From assembly GCA_035476575.1 (NCBI GenBank), contig DATILL010000002.1, positions 1-27,453 on the forward strand: a stretch of 27,453 nt of DNA, read 5' to 3'. This document shows, one piece after another, positions 10,585 to 17,919 of the stretch; position 1 is the stretch's first letter, and each line of letters begins with the position of its first letter. Both the position numbers and the translations under genes were made by a program. Under the pieces are notes generated by a model, which saw only the letters and a list, made by a program, of their open reading frames with translations, ran no database searches and had not been told where the DNA came from. The DNA is from DATILL01 sp035476575. GTDB taxonomy: Bacteria; Actinomycetota; Actinomycetes; Mycobacteriales; JACQDL01.

Positions 10585-10642
10585 CGAGTTTCCGTCGCTT
10601 GTTGATCTCCACCAGCGACCATAACTCGATGATCGTCGGAGG
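10571..10642. repeat. 20-bp perfect inverted repeat spanning the ABC gene junction (copy 2)
   Basis: CCTCCGACGATCATCGAGTT (10571-10590) is perfectly complementary to 10623-10642, and an inner GTCGCT/AGCGAC pair extends the stem. It shares CGATCATCGAGTT and GAGATCAAC (complement strand) with the element at 271-328. Here it is coding: it supplies the last ~20 residues of the ATPase fusion, its stop, the ATGA overlap and the first permease codons. Confidence 0.85.
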
Positions 10643-13307
10643 AGGAGGGCTGCTCGAGGAGCTGCAGGAAGGCGTCCTCCAGCCGGCCGGCGCCGACCAG
10701 GTCGGGTACCGGGCCGGCCGCGACCAGCCGGCCGTGGTTCATCACCACGACATGCGTGCAGGTCTGCTCGACCTCGGCCAGCAGGTGGCTGGACACCAGC
10801 ACCGTGCGCCCGGTGGCACCTTCACCCCGGACGGCGGCGCCCGGGGCGGCGCCCTGGGGGGCGACGTAGCGCCGCAGCACCTCCCGCATGGCCCGGATCT
10901 GTGGCGGGTCGAGGCCGTTGGTCGGCTCGTCCAGCACCAGCAGGTCGGGCATCCCGAGCATCGCCTGGGCGATCGCCAGCCGCTGCCTCATGCCGTGGCT
11001 GTACGTGCGCACCCGGCGGTGTACGGCGTCGCCCAGCCCGGCCACCGCCAGCACGTCGTCCAGCCGGGCCTCGGCGAGCGGCCGGCCGGTGGCCCGCCAG
11101 TACAGCGTGAGGTTGTCCAGCCCGGACAGGTGCGGCAGGAAGCCCGGCCCCTCGACGAACGCCCCCACCCGGGCCAGCACGGCGGCCCCCGGCGTCACCA
11201 CCTGCCCGAACACCCGGACCAGCCCGGACGTCGGGTGCACCAGCCCCATCAGCACCCGCAGCGTGGTGGTCTTGCCGGCGCCGTTCGGCCCGAGCAGCCC
11301 GCAGACCTGGCCGTGCTCGACCCGGAAGGACACCTGGTCGACGGCGACCAGCCCGCCCCGGTATGCCTTGACCAGGTCCTCGACCACCAGTGGCACCCCG
11401 GCCAGCTCCGGCCGGGAGGCGACGGCGCCGCGGGGCCGCAGGCGGCGGGTGAGCTGCCCGCCGGCCAGCGCGGCCGCAGCGACCACCAGCAGGCCGACGG
11501 CCAGCCACCACACGGGCGAGGCGCCGGTCGGCTTGGGCGTGCCCGGTACCAGCGGCGCGGCCAGCGCGGTGCCGGCCGCGAGGGAGACCTGGTACGCCGC
11601 CGGGTCGGTCGGGCCGGCGTACGCCTGGTCGGTGGTGGCCAGCACGAGCCGCAGCCGGTGCCCGGCGTCGAAGCGGTGCACGATGCCGGGCAGGGTCACC
11701 GTGACGGTCCGCGGCACGCCCGGCCGCAGCCCGGTCACCCGGAAGGGGGCGACCAGCCGCCGCGGCAGCTCGGCCCGCCCGGCGATGTCGACGTCGTACA
11801 GCTTGCCGAACAGCACTGCCTCGGAGCCGGACGAGGCGACCACGATGTCCACAGTGGACGATCCAACGACCGCCACCGCCGCGTTGAGCGGCCGGGACTC
11901 GAACGCCGCCGCCTGCCCGGGCAGGTCGGTGCCCAGCCCGGACAGCGCCAGCGCCGGCACGTCGCCCAGGCCGGGCAGCGAGCTGATCGCGGCCGGGTTG
12001 CCGCCCGGCGGGTTGAGGACGGTCTGCGCCGGCCCGGCCAGCGGTACCAGCGCGTGCTGAGGCTGCGTCGGGTGTTCCGGCGCGATGACCGTGCGGGTGC
12101 GCGGCGCCGAGCTGTCCGAGGCCCGGGGCGGGCTGATCCGGGTGTACTCGAACCGGGTGCCCGGGTCCGGCCCGCCGGCCAGGTAGTGCCCGAACCAGGC
12201 CGCCACCAGGTCGCGCAGCCGGTCGGTCTCGGCCAGCTCGCCGCTGCCGTCGTGGCCGCCGGCGTACCAGACGACCTTGACCGGCGTGCCGTTCGCCGCG
12301 ATGCCGCGGGCGTTCAGGTCGGCCTCGGACAGCGGGAACAGCGAGTCGGTCTGGCCCTGTACCAGCAGCGTCGGGGCGTGGATGCGGTCCAGCACCGAGG
12401 CCGGGCTGGACCGGCGCAGCAGGGCGAGCAGCGCGCGCGTCGGCCGGCCGGTGCGCGCGGTCTGCTGGTACTCCCGGCAGAGCTGTACGGCGAGCTGCCC
12501 GCACGGGTCGGGCGGCCCGCCGGCCGTGCCCGGGGAGCCGGAGGAGCCCGGGCCGACGCTGGCGGGGCGGGCGGCGCCGCCGGCGCTGAACAGCAGCCCG
12601 GCCCACAGCCGCTTGAACACCCCGTCGGTGGGCGCCGCGCCGGCCGCGCTGCTGGGTGTCGCGGCGTTGGGTGCCGCGGCGTTTGGAGTCGCGGCGTTGG
12701 GAAAGAATGCGCGGCCCAGATCATTCCACGTTATTAATGGTGCTATTGCATCGATACGCTGGTCATATCCAGCCAGCAGCAGGCTGAGCGCGCCGCCGTA
12801 CGAGCCGCCCGTGACACCGACCCGTGGGTCGCCGGGCCGGTCGAGCTGGACCTCCGGCCGGGCGGCCAGCCAGTCGACGAGCTGCCGGGCGTCCGCGACC
12901 TCGTAGTCGGGGGAGTCCAGCGCGATCCGCCCGGTCGAGGCGCCGAACCCGCGGGCGCTGTAGGCCAGCACGACGTACCCCCGCTTGGCGAGCTCGGTGG
13001 CGTCGGCCGCCACGTCCGCCTTCGAGCCGCCGAAGCCGTGCGCGACCAGCACGGCCGGCGCGCGGTGGCCGGCGTCCACCCCGGCCGGGACGTAGATGGT
13101 CGCGTCGATAGTGACCCGCTGGTCCCGCGCCGGCCCGTCGGCGACGGCGATCCGGACGTCCTCCGTGCGCGGCGCCGGGTCGCGCAGTGCGGCGACCGCG
13201 ACCGCGACGCCGGCCAGCAGCACCAGCACCAGCCCGGCCGCCCCGATCCGCTGGCCGCGCGGCCAGCGGCGGAACGACCGCCACATCTCCCCGAACCGCA
13301 TGGCCAC
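10581..13307 (-). CDS. CocE/S15-type hydrolase fused to an ABC transporter ATPase
   Basis: A 908-aa fusion. Residues 21-42 form a membrane segment. Residues ~50-380 are an alpha/beta hydrolase of the X-Pro dipeptidyl-peptidase/CocE type with Ser169 (GGSYGG), Asp321 (QGQTD) and His352 (GGHDG). Residues ~410-580 look like the PepX C-terminal beta domain. A second membrane segment lies at ~598-618. Residues 638-885 are an ABC ATPase: Walker A GPNGAGKT (673-680), signature YSHGMRQR (769-776), Walker B LLVLDEPTNGLDP (789-801), H-loop His841. The predicted topology places the hydrolase outside and the ATPase inside. Start GTG 13307 has TAGGGT 6 nt upstream, suggesting a leaderless transcript; ATG 13301 is the alternative. 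Codons 181-204 are unusually AT-rich and include a TTA (Leu191). The permease follows with an ATGA overlap. Activities of both halves are inferred from motifs. Confidence 0.9.
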   Translation of the reverse strand: MAMRFGEMWRSFRRWPRGQRIGAAGLVLVLLAGVAVAVAALRDPAPRTEDVRIAVADGPARDQRVTIDATIYVPAGVDAGHRAPAVLVAHGFGGSKADVAADATELAKRGYVVLAYSARGFGASTGRIALDSPDYEVADARQLVDWLAARPEVQLDRPGDPRVGVTGGSYGGALSLLLAGYDQRIDAIAPLITWNDLGRAFFPNAATPNAAAPNAATPSSAAGAAPTDGVFKRLWAGLLFSAGGAARPASVGPGSSGSPGTAGGPPDPCGQLAVQLCREYQQTARTGRPTRALLALLRRSSPASVLDRIHAPTLLVQGQTDSLFPLSEADLNARGIAANGTPVKVVWYAGGHDGSGELAETDRLRDLVAAWFGHYLAGGPDPGTRFEYTRISPPRASDSSAPRTRTVIAPEHPTQPQHALVPLAGPAQTVLNPPGGNPAAISSLPGLGDVPALALSGLGTDLPGQAAAFESRPLNAAVAVVGSSTVDIVVASSGSEAVLFGKLYDVDIAGRAELPRRLVAPFRVTGLRPGVPRTVTVTLPGIVHRFDAGHRLRLVLATTDQAYAGPTDPAAYQVSLAAGTALAAPLVPGTPKPTGASPVWWLAVGLLVVAAAALAGGQLTRRLRPRGAVASRPELAGVPLVVEDLVKAYRGGLVAVDQVSFRVEHGQVCGLLGPNGAGKTTTLRVLMGLVHPTSGLVRVFGQVVTPGAAVLARVGAFVEGPGFLPHLSGLDNLTLYWRATGRPLAEARLDDVLAVAGLGDAVHRRVRTYSHGMRQRLAIAQAMLGMPDLLVLDEPTNGLDPPQIRAMREVLRRYVAPQGAAPGAAVRGEGATGRTVLVSSHLLAEVEQTCTHVVVMNHGRLVAAGPVPDLVGAGRLEDAFLQLLEQPSSSDDHRVMVAGGDQQATETR

Positions 13308-13313
13308 GACATC

Positions 13314-13319
13314 ACCCTA
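13314..13319 (-). promoter_or_regulatory. Leaderless -10 of the hydrolase/ATPase fusion
   Basis: On the minus strand TAGGGT (TANNNT) ends 6 nt before GTG 13307. No ribosome binding site is present, which fits a leaderless transcript. The -35 is not clear. Confidence 0.45.
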
Positions 13320-13387
13320 TCCTCGCCGGGGAGCGACTCGGGCTGACACGGAGAGTCATGATGGCTTTACCGTATGGCGCGGCTAGC

Positions 13388-13393
13388 TAAGAT
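13388..13393 (+). promoter_or_regulatory. -10 element TAAGAT of the toxin-antitoxin remnant
   Basis: TAAGAT lies 8 nt before ATG 13402, the spacing of a leaderless or near-leaderless start. It suggests the antitoxin promoter survived the loss of most of the antitoxin gene. Confidence 0.4.
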
Positions 13394-13401
13394 CGACGCC
13401 A

Positions 13402-13497
13402 ATGTGCGCGCTGCGGCGGTTGACAGTGGTGCGGGAGCGGTTGCCCGAGCCCGCCGACGGAACGCGGGCGCGGACCAACCGCGCCGACGCGAGGTGA
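13402..13497 (+). pseudogene. Truncated Phd/YefM-like antitoxin
   Basis: A 31-codon ORF directly before the RelE-like toxin. Its middle, LTVVRERLPEPADGTRART, resembles the start of Phd/YefM antitoxins (LREVRDRLSELVDxVERTHER), but it stops at 13495-13497 where a normal antitoxin (~85 aa) continues into the toxin-binding tail. The position immediately upstream of the toxin and the -10 at 13388 fit an antitoxin. The similarity is short, so this is a guess from motif and context. Confidence 0.35.
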
Positions 13498-13502
13498 CCG
13501 CG

Positions 13503-13769
13503 GTGCCCGGGCCGTATCGGGTGCGGATCACCTACGACGCTCAGCGTGGGTTAACCCACGCGCCGCCGGCCGGGCTGCCGTCGGCCCTGGCCTGGGCGGC
13601 GTACACCTTCGTCACTGGGGACCTGGCGCGTGACCCGACGGACGTGGGCGTCCCGCTGGGCGCGCCGTTGAGCGGGTTGTGGAGCGCGCGCCGGTCGGGC
13701 TACCGGGTGCTCTATGAGGTCGACGAGGAGCGGAAGGTTGTCACCGTGCTGGTGGTCCGTCCAGCGTGA
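13503..13769 (+). CDS. RelE/ParE-family toxin, C-terminus shortened
   Basis: An 88-aa protein with the RelE/ParE fold pattern: YRVRITYDAQRGL at the start, a helix pair LPSALAWAAYTFVTGDLARDP, then VGVPLGAPLSGLWSARRSG-YRVLYEVDEERKVVTVLVV. This type of toxin cuts mRNA on the ribosome. GTG 13503 is chosen because GAGG (13491-13494) sits 8 nt upstream; the frame is open back to 13374, but those 43 codons do not look like the family. The protein ends at VVRPA, without the usual basic tail (RHRxDAY) carrying catalytic Arg/Tyr residues, so it may be inactive. Its last 29 bases overlap the convergent oxidoreductase gene. Together with the stunted antitoxin this looks like a decaying module. Confidence 0.65.
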   Translation: MPGPYRVRITYDAQRGLTHAPPAGLPSALAWAAYTFVTGDLARDPTDVGVPLGAPLSGLWSARRSGYRVLYEVDEERKVVTVLVVRPA

Positions 13770-14727
13770 AGACGATCTTCCCCGCGGTGTCTCCGGCCAG
13801 CATCCTGGCGAACCCGGCCCGCGCGTCGGCCAGCGGGAGCTCGGCGTCGACCATCGGCCGCAGCCCGGTCGTGCCGAGCAGGGTGATCATGCTCGCCAGC
13901 TCGCCGCGGGTGCCCATCACCGAGCCGATCACCGAAAGCTGCAGGTAGAAGACCCGGGACAGCTCGGCCGGCGGGTTCGGGCCGGTGGTCGCGCCGGAGA
14001 TGACCAGCGTGCCGCCGGGGCGCAGCGACCGCAGCGAGTGCGACCAGGTGGCCTCGCCGACCGTCTCCATCACCGCGTCCACCCGCTCCGGCAGCCGTGC
14101 GCCCGGCTCGAACGCGGCGTGCGCGCCCAGGGCCAGCGCGGCGGACCGCTTCTCCGCTGACCGCCCGGTGGCCCAGACCCGGTAGCCGGCCACCCGGGCG
14201 AGCGAGATCAGCGCGGTGGCCACCCCACCGGACGAGCCCTGCACCAGCACAGTGTCGCCGGGCCTGAGACCGGACCTGACGAACAGCATCCGGTACGCCG
14301 TCAGCCACGCGGTGGGCAGGCAGGCCGCCTGGGCGAAGGACAGCTCGGCCGGCTTGGGCACGAGGTTGCGCCGGGGCACGGCCACCCGCTCGGCGAAGGT
14401 GCCGGGGTGGACCTCGGACAGCAGCGACCGCCTCGGGTCGAGGGTCTCGTCGCCGGTCCAGTCCGGCGAGCTGATCACGGCATGTACGATGATCTCGGCG
14501 CCGGTCTCCTCGTCAACGCCGGCCGCGTCGCAGCCCAGGATCATCGGGAACCGGTCCGCGTGGATGCCGACGCCGCGCAGGGTGAACAGGTCGTGGTGGT
14601 TCAGGGATGCGGCCCGCACCGCGACGGTGGTCCAGCCTGGGGGCACCTCGGGCTCGGGCCGGTCACCGAGCTCCAGTGCGGCGAGGGGGTCGTCGGCGTT
14701 CGGCCCGGTGGCGTAGACGGCGCGCAT
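13741..14727 (-). CDS. MDR-family (quinone oxidoreductase-like) dehydrogenase
   Basis: A 328-aa NAD(P)H-dependent medium-chain reductase. Residues 1-125 form the GroES-like domain (AASLNHHDLFTLRGVG, then MILGCDAAGV), and the Rossmann domain follows with GSSGGVA (164-170). The catalytic zinc ligands of alcohol dehydrogenases are absent (LNHHD and GCDAAG in place of C-H-x-D and GHE), so it is the zinc-free quinone oxidoreductase or enoyl reductase type. The substrate cannot be told. Start ATG 14727 has TAGCGT (14735-14740, minus strand) 7 nt upstream and no ribosome binding site, suggesting a leaderless transcript; the longer open frame upstream does not look like the family. The 3' end overlaps the RelE-like gene on the opposite strand. 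Confidence 0.85.
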   Translation of the reverse strand: MRAVYATGPNADDPLAALELGDRPEPEVPPGWTTVAVRAASLNHHDLFTLRGVGIHADRFPMILGCDAAGVDEETGAEIIVHAVISSPDWTGDETLDPRRSLLSEVHPGTFAERVAVPRRNLVPKPAELSFAQAACLPTAWLTAYRMLFVRSGLRPGDTVLVQGSSGGVATALISLARVAGYRVWATGRSAEKRSAALALGAHAAFEPGARLPERVDAVMETVGEATWSHSLRSLRPGGTLVISGATTGPNPPAELSRVFYLQLSVIGSVMGTRGELASMITLLGTTGLRPMVDAELPLADARAGFARMLAGDTAGKIVFTLDGPPAR

Positions 14728-14830
14728 GGAGGCGACGCTATCGGCTGCCCGGCTGGGGCTCGGACTTCTACCTGGTGATCCGCCGGACAAATACGGCGAA
14801 GCACGTTTTATCGGTCGGCGCTCAGGCCAG

Positions 14831-14836
14831 TAGGCT
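14831..14836 (+). promoter_or_regulatory. -10 element TAGGCT before the 14845 ORF
   Basis: TAGGCT lies 8 nt before ATG 14845, with an AT-richer TTTTATCGG about 17 nt further upstream. It fits a leaderless actinobacterial promoter. Confidence 0.4.
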
Positions 14837-14844
14837 CCTCGCTC

Positions 14845-15063
14845 ATGCCTCAGGTACGCCGTCCGTTGCTGGTGCTCGTGGTGCTCGGCGTGCTGCTCGT
14901 CGGTGGGTACGCCGTCCAGGTCGCCCGGTCGCGTCCCGCCAGCGGCAGCCCCAAGCCAAGCACCTCCCACAGCAACAAACCGACCGGCACACCGCCCTCC
15001 TCATGTGTGGTGACCACAACGCCATGTGGTCACCTATCGGGGTCTCCAGACCCCCATAGGTGA
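14845..15063 (+). pseudogene. Truncated gene for an anchored/exported protein, running into repeats
   Basis: The ORF starts well: MPQVRRPLLVLVVLGVLLVG is a basic tip followed by a membrane or signal segment, then a Ser/Pro/Thr/Lys-rich linker (~31-50). From about 15003 the frame runs into the GGTGACCACA repeat cluster and stops at 15063. No mature domain is left. It looks like the 5' end of a gene for a secreted protein whose catalytic part was lost when the repeat array arose or recombined. What the lost domain was cannot be told. It could instead be a genuine 72-aa membrane peptide. Confidence 0.35.
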
Positions 15064-15157
15064 CCACAACGCCGAGTGGTGACCACACGGGCGGGCGAGG
15101 CGACGACAGGTGACCACAACACCGAGTGGTGACCACACGGGCGGGACCACACCCGGC
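15006..15157. repeat. GGTSACCACA repeat cluster 1 (two 50-bp units plus hairpin)
   Basis: AGGTGACCACAAC-GCCGAG-TGGTGACCACAC-GGGCGGG occurs in two consecutive 50-bp units starting at 15058 and 15108. Within a unit the GGTGACCACA half-sites are about 20 bp apart, and between units about 30 bp. The left flank has TGTGGT-G-ACCACA (15006-15018), a 6+1+6 palindrome. The same units recur at 17814-17930 in the same orientation. Confidence 0.85.
15025..15068. repeat. Long hairpin within repeat cluster 1
   Basis: 15025-15045 pairs with 15048-15068 with a single mismatch (15038/15055): an outer stem TGTGGTCACCTAT and an inner stem GGGGTCT/AGACCCC around CC. It could end transcription entering from 14845, or be the core of the repeat element. 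Confidence 0.7.
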
Positions 15158-15195
15158 GTGGCCGTACCTGGACGTGGCCGGGCCGGGCGCTGGGG

Positions 15196-15966
15196 CTAGC
15201 GCGGCACCCAGGAGGCTGGCCGCCGTTCGCGGAAGGCGGCGATGCCCTCCTGACCCTCGGCGTCGGCGAAGTAGCGCGCCGACAGCGCGGCCAGCGCCGC
15301 GAGGTCCTCGGCGGTCGACGGGCCGGGAGTACGGCGGAGCAGTTGCTTGGTGCCGGCCAGCGCACCGGGCGCGCCCGCCATCAGCATGCCGCAGTACCGG
15401 TCCACCTCGGCGTCCAGCGCGTCATCGGGAACCGCGCGGTTGACCAGCCCAACCGCCGCCGCCCTGGCCGCGCCGAACGTCTCCCCGGTGAGGAACAGCT
15501 CGTGCGCCGCCCGCGGCAGCATCCGGGACAGCACCGGTAGCGAGATCACCGCCGGGATCACCCCGACCCGCACCTCGGTGAACGCGAAGTCGGCCGACTC
15601 ACCGGCCAGCGCGACGTCGCAGGCGGCGACCAGGCCGAGCCCGCCGGCCCTGGCCTTGCCGGCGACCCGGGCCACGACGGGCTTGGGCGAGTTCCAGATC
15701 CGCTCCAGCACCTGCGGAAACGCCTCGACCGGCGGCGGTCCGGCGCCGGTCGCCTGGTGCGCCGTGAGGTCCATCCCAGCGCAGAAGACCGGCCCGGCGT
15801 GGCTGAGCACCATGACCCGTACGGCGTCGTCGGCGAGCGCCCGGTCCAGCCCGGCGGCCAGCTCGGCCAGCAGCCTGGCGGACAGTGCGTTGCGGTTGGC
15901 CGGGCTGTCCAGGGTGAGCGTGGCCACCCCGCGGGCCACCGCTTCGTGTACAAGCTCGTCGGTCAC
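15196..15966 (-). CDS. Enoyl-CoA hydratase/isomerase family protein
   Basis: A 256-aa crotonase-fold protein, normal length for the family. FCAGMDL (61-67) and the oxyanion-hole stretch KARAGGLGLVAACD (104-117) bind the acyl-CoA thioester. FTEVRVGVIPAVIS (129-142) places Glu131 where family members have a catalytic Glu. It probably hydrates enoyl-CoA or handles a related CoA ester; the specific pathway is not visible. GTG 15966 is the first start that leaves the divergent hemW free, and CAGGCT lies 7 nt upstream, so it may be translated leaderless. The much longer open frame upstream is the complement of hemW and is not real. Confidence 0.88.
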   Translation of the reverse strand: MTDELVHEAVARGVATLTLDSPANRNALSARLLAELAAGLDRALADDAVRVMVLSHAGPVFCAGMDLTAHQATGAGPPPVEAFPQVLERIWNSPKPVVARVAGKARAGGLGLVAACDVALAGESADFAFTEVRVGVIPAVISLPVLSRMLPRAAHELFLTGETFGAARAAAVGLVNRAVPDDALDAEVDRYCGMLMAGAPGALAGTKQLLRRTPGPSTAEDLAALAALSARYFADAEGQEGIAAFRERRPASWVPR

Positions 15967-15993
15967 TCCCGGCAGCCTGCCACACTGCTGGTC
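15967..15993. promoter_or_regulatory. 27-bp divergent start region of hemW and the hydratase
   Basis: Only 27 bp separate two divergent GTG starts. CACACT (15981-15986) is 7 nt before hemW and CAGGCT on the other strand is 7 nt before the hydratase. Neither side has a ribosome binding site, which is best explained by two leaderless transcripts whose promoters reach into each other's coding region. Confidence 0.4.
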
Positions 15994-17214
15994 GTGCCCT
16001 CTGCCCTTCCCGACGGCGACCCGGCGCCGTACGACGGCGCGCTGCCGGAGCCGGCGCTGGCCGGGTTCGGCAGCCGGCCGTTCGGCATCTACGTGCACGT
16101 GCCGTTCTGCGCCACCCGGTGCGGGTACTGCGACTTCAACACCTACACGGCCAGTGAGCTGCCGGGTGGGCTGTCGCCGCGCGGCTACGCCGACACCGTG
16201 CTGGCTGAGCTGCGGCTGGCCCGGCACGTGCTGGGCGACCGGCCGCCCGCCGTGGAGACGGTGTTCTTCGGCGGGGGCACGCCGAGCCTGCTGCCGAGCG
16301 AGCACCTGGCCGTGGTCCTGCGGGAGATCGAGGAGCTGTTCGGGCTGCGGGCAGCGGCGGAGGTGACCACCGAGGCCAACCCGGAGTCGGTGACCCGCGG
16401 CTACCTGGCCCGGCTGCGCGAGGCCGGCTTCACCCGGCTCTCGCTGGGAATGCAGTCGGCCGTCGGGCACGTGCTGGCCACGCTGGACCGCCAGCACACA
16501 CCGGGCCGGGCGGCGGCGGCGGTCGAGGAGGCCAAGCAGGCCGGCTTTGAGCACCTCAACCTGGACCTCATCTACGGCACGCCGGGGGAGTCCGAGGAGG
16601 ACTGGCAGGCCTCGCTGGACGCTGCCATCGCGGCGCGACCCGACCATATCTCGGCGTACGCGCTGATCGTCGAGGAGGGGACCGCGCTGGCTCGCCGGAT
16701 CGCCCGGGGCGAGCTGCCGAAGCCGGACGACGACGTGCTCGCCGACCGGTACGTGCAGGCCGAGGAGACCCTGGCGCGAGCCGGGTTCGGCTGGTACGAG
16801 GTGTCGAACTGGGCGCGCTCGCCGCAGGGGCGCTGCCGGCACAACGAGCTGTACTGGACCAGCGCCGACTGGTGGGGCATCGGGCCAGGGGCGCACAGCC
16901 ACGTCGGCGGCGTGCGTTGGTGGAACGTCAAACACCCGGCCGCGTACGCCGACCGGCTCGCCTCCGGTGGCAGCCCGGCGCACGCCCGCGAGATGCTCGA
17001 CACCCGGGCGCGGTACTACGAGCGGGTGCTGCTCGGGCTGCGGCTGGCCGAGGGGCTGCCGCTGCGCGACCTGTCGCCGTCCGGCAAGCAGGCGGCCCGC
17101 CGGTACGTGACGTACGGCCTGCTGGACCGGGCCGCGCACGCAGCCGGCCGGGCCGCGTTGACGCTGCGCGGCCGGCTGCTCGCCGACGCGGTCGTCCGCG
17201 ACCTCGTCGACTGA
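15994..17214 (+). CDS. hemW: Radical SAM heme chaperone HemW
   Basis: A 406-aa radical SAM protein. CATRCGYCDF (39-48) has the three cluster cysteines at 39, 43 and 46, with Phe in place of the fourth Cys of true HemN, as is typical of HemW. GGGTPS and the HemN C-terminal region are present. HemW binds heme and delivers it to target proteins; it is often misannotated as coproporphyrinogen oxidase. GTG 15994 gives the normal family length; the frame is open upstream but that part is the complement of the hydratase. In many actinobacteria hrcA and dnaJ follow hemW, but here a DUF222 remnant and repeats follow directly after the stop. Confidence 0.95.
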   Translation: MPSALPDGDPAPYDGALPEPALAGFGSRPFGIYVHVPFCATRCGYCDFNTYTASELPGGLSPRGYADTVLAELRLARHVLGDRPPAVETVFFGGGTPSLLPSEHLAVVLREIEELFGLRAAAEVTTEANPESVTRGYLARLREAGFTRLSLGMQSAVGHVLATLDRQHTPGRAAAAVEEAKQAGFEHLNLDLIYGTPGESEEDWQASLDAAIAARPDHISAYALIVEEGTALARRIARGELPKPDDDVLADRYVQAEETLARAGFGWYEVSNWARSPQGRCRHNELYWTSADWWGIGPGAHSHVGGVRWWNVKHPAAYADRLASGGSPAHAREMLDTRARYYERVLLGLRLAEGLPLRDLSPSGKQAARRYVTYGLLDRAAHAAGRAALTLRGRLLADAVVRDLVD

Positions 17215-17225
17215 TCGACCTCGGA

Positions 17226-17600
17226 CCGGCGGGCGGCGCCGACAAAGTGTCGGGAGCCGGGGCCGAGGTCCAGGGGCGGGCTTTCCCCGCCCAGCACGGC
17301 GGGGATGATGGCCGCGTCGCGGGTGATGCGGCGTACGTGACGGTGTGGGCGTGCTCTCGGCTGGGCCGCGCGTGGGCCAGCGCCGCCGCGGTGGCGGGCA
17401 GCTCCCGGCCCAGCGCATGTGCCAGCCGCCCCGCCTCACCCGGCCCAAGGCGCAGGTGGTCCCGCAAGCCACGTCGTCGTGCTCGGCGCATCATGCGCCC
17501 TGGCCAGGCCCCCGCGCGTCGGCCACCTGGGCCAGAGGCAAACCCAGCACGCCGGCCAGCCCGAACAACGGCGTGTCGACACGAGAGCCGATGGCCGAGC
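17226..17600 (-). pseudogene. Internally deleted DUF222/13E12 HNH protein remnant
   Basis: Read on the minus strand in three different frames, this stretch matches the protein encoded from 26359. GLARAHDAPSTTTWL (about 17530-17475) matches GLASAHDAPSMTAWL. In a second frame RLGPGEAGRLAHALGRELPA and EHA match residues 81-117. In a third frame LGGESPPLDLGPGSRHFVGA matches residues 315-334. So at least one frameshift and a deletion of about 180 codons (roughly residues 118-300) have occurred, and the HNH end is missing: similarity stops near 17226, just past the hemW stop. Upstream similarity fades around 17560-17600. Nucleotide identity is high in the conserved blocks, so the decay is not ancient. 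Confidence 0.75.
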
Positions 17601-17715
17601 GAACCTGTCCGACCGCGCGGGTGACGATGACCGACACAGGGCAAGGCTAAACGGGGCCACCGACAAACCGGAACGCGAGCCAACCCGTCCGAAAAGAACA
17701 AAGTGAGGAACTACG

Positions 17716-17919
17716 GTGAGCGAGGCGGAACGCACCCACAGCAGTTCCCGGTGGCAAGCCAAACGCCGGGGGCGATTGGTGCGACAGCAACACGGCCCGC
17801 ACCATCCCCCAACAGGTCACCACACCGGCGCCGGAGACAACAACAGGTCACCACAACGCCAACAGGTCACCACACGGGCGGCCCGCCCAACGACAGGTCA
17901 CCACAACGCCGAGAGGTGA
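17716..17919 (+). pseudogene. Possible 5' gene fragment running into repeat cluster 2
   Basis: A GTG at 17716 has GAGGAAC a few bases upstream. The frame encodes VSEAERTHSSSRWQAKRRGR, then is made of repeat cluster 2 until a stop at 17917-17919. Like the 14845 ORF, it starts plausibly and then enters GGTSACCACA repeats. I do not recognise it and it may be chance. Confidence 0.2.

Noticed and set aside
10599..12737. 712-aa plus-strand ORF opposite the hydrolase/ATPase fusion
   Set aside because: Low-complexity Gln/Arg/Gly sequence, antisense to a gene with all catalytic motifs.
15967..17472. Long upstream part of the enoyl-CoA hydratase frame
   Set aside because: It is the complement of hemW and shows no conserved domain; the family-length protein starts at 15966.
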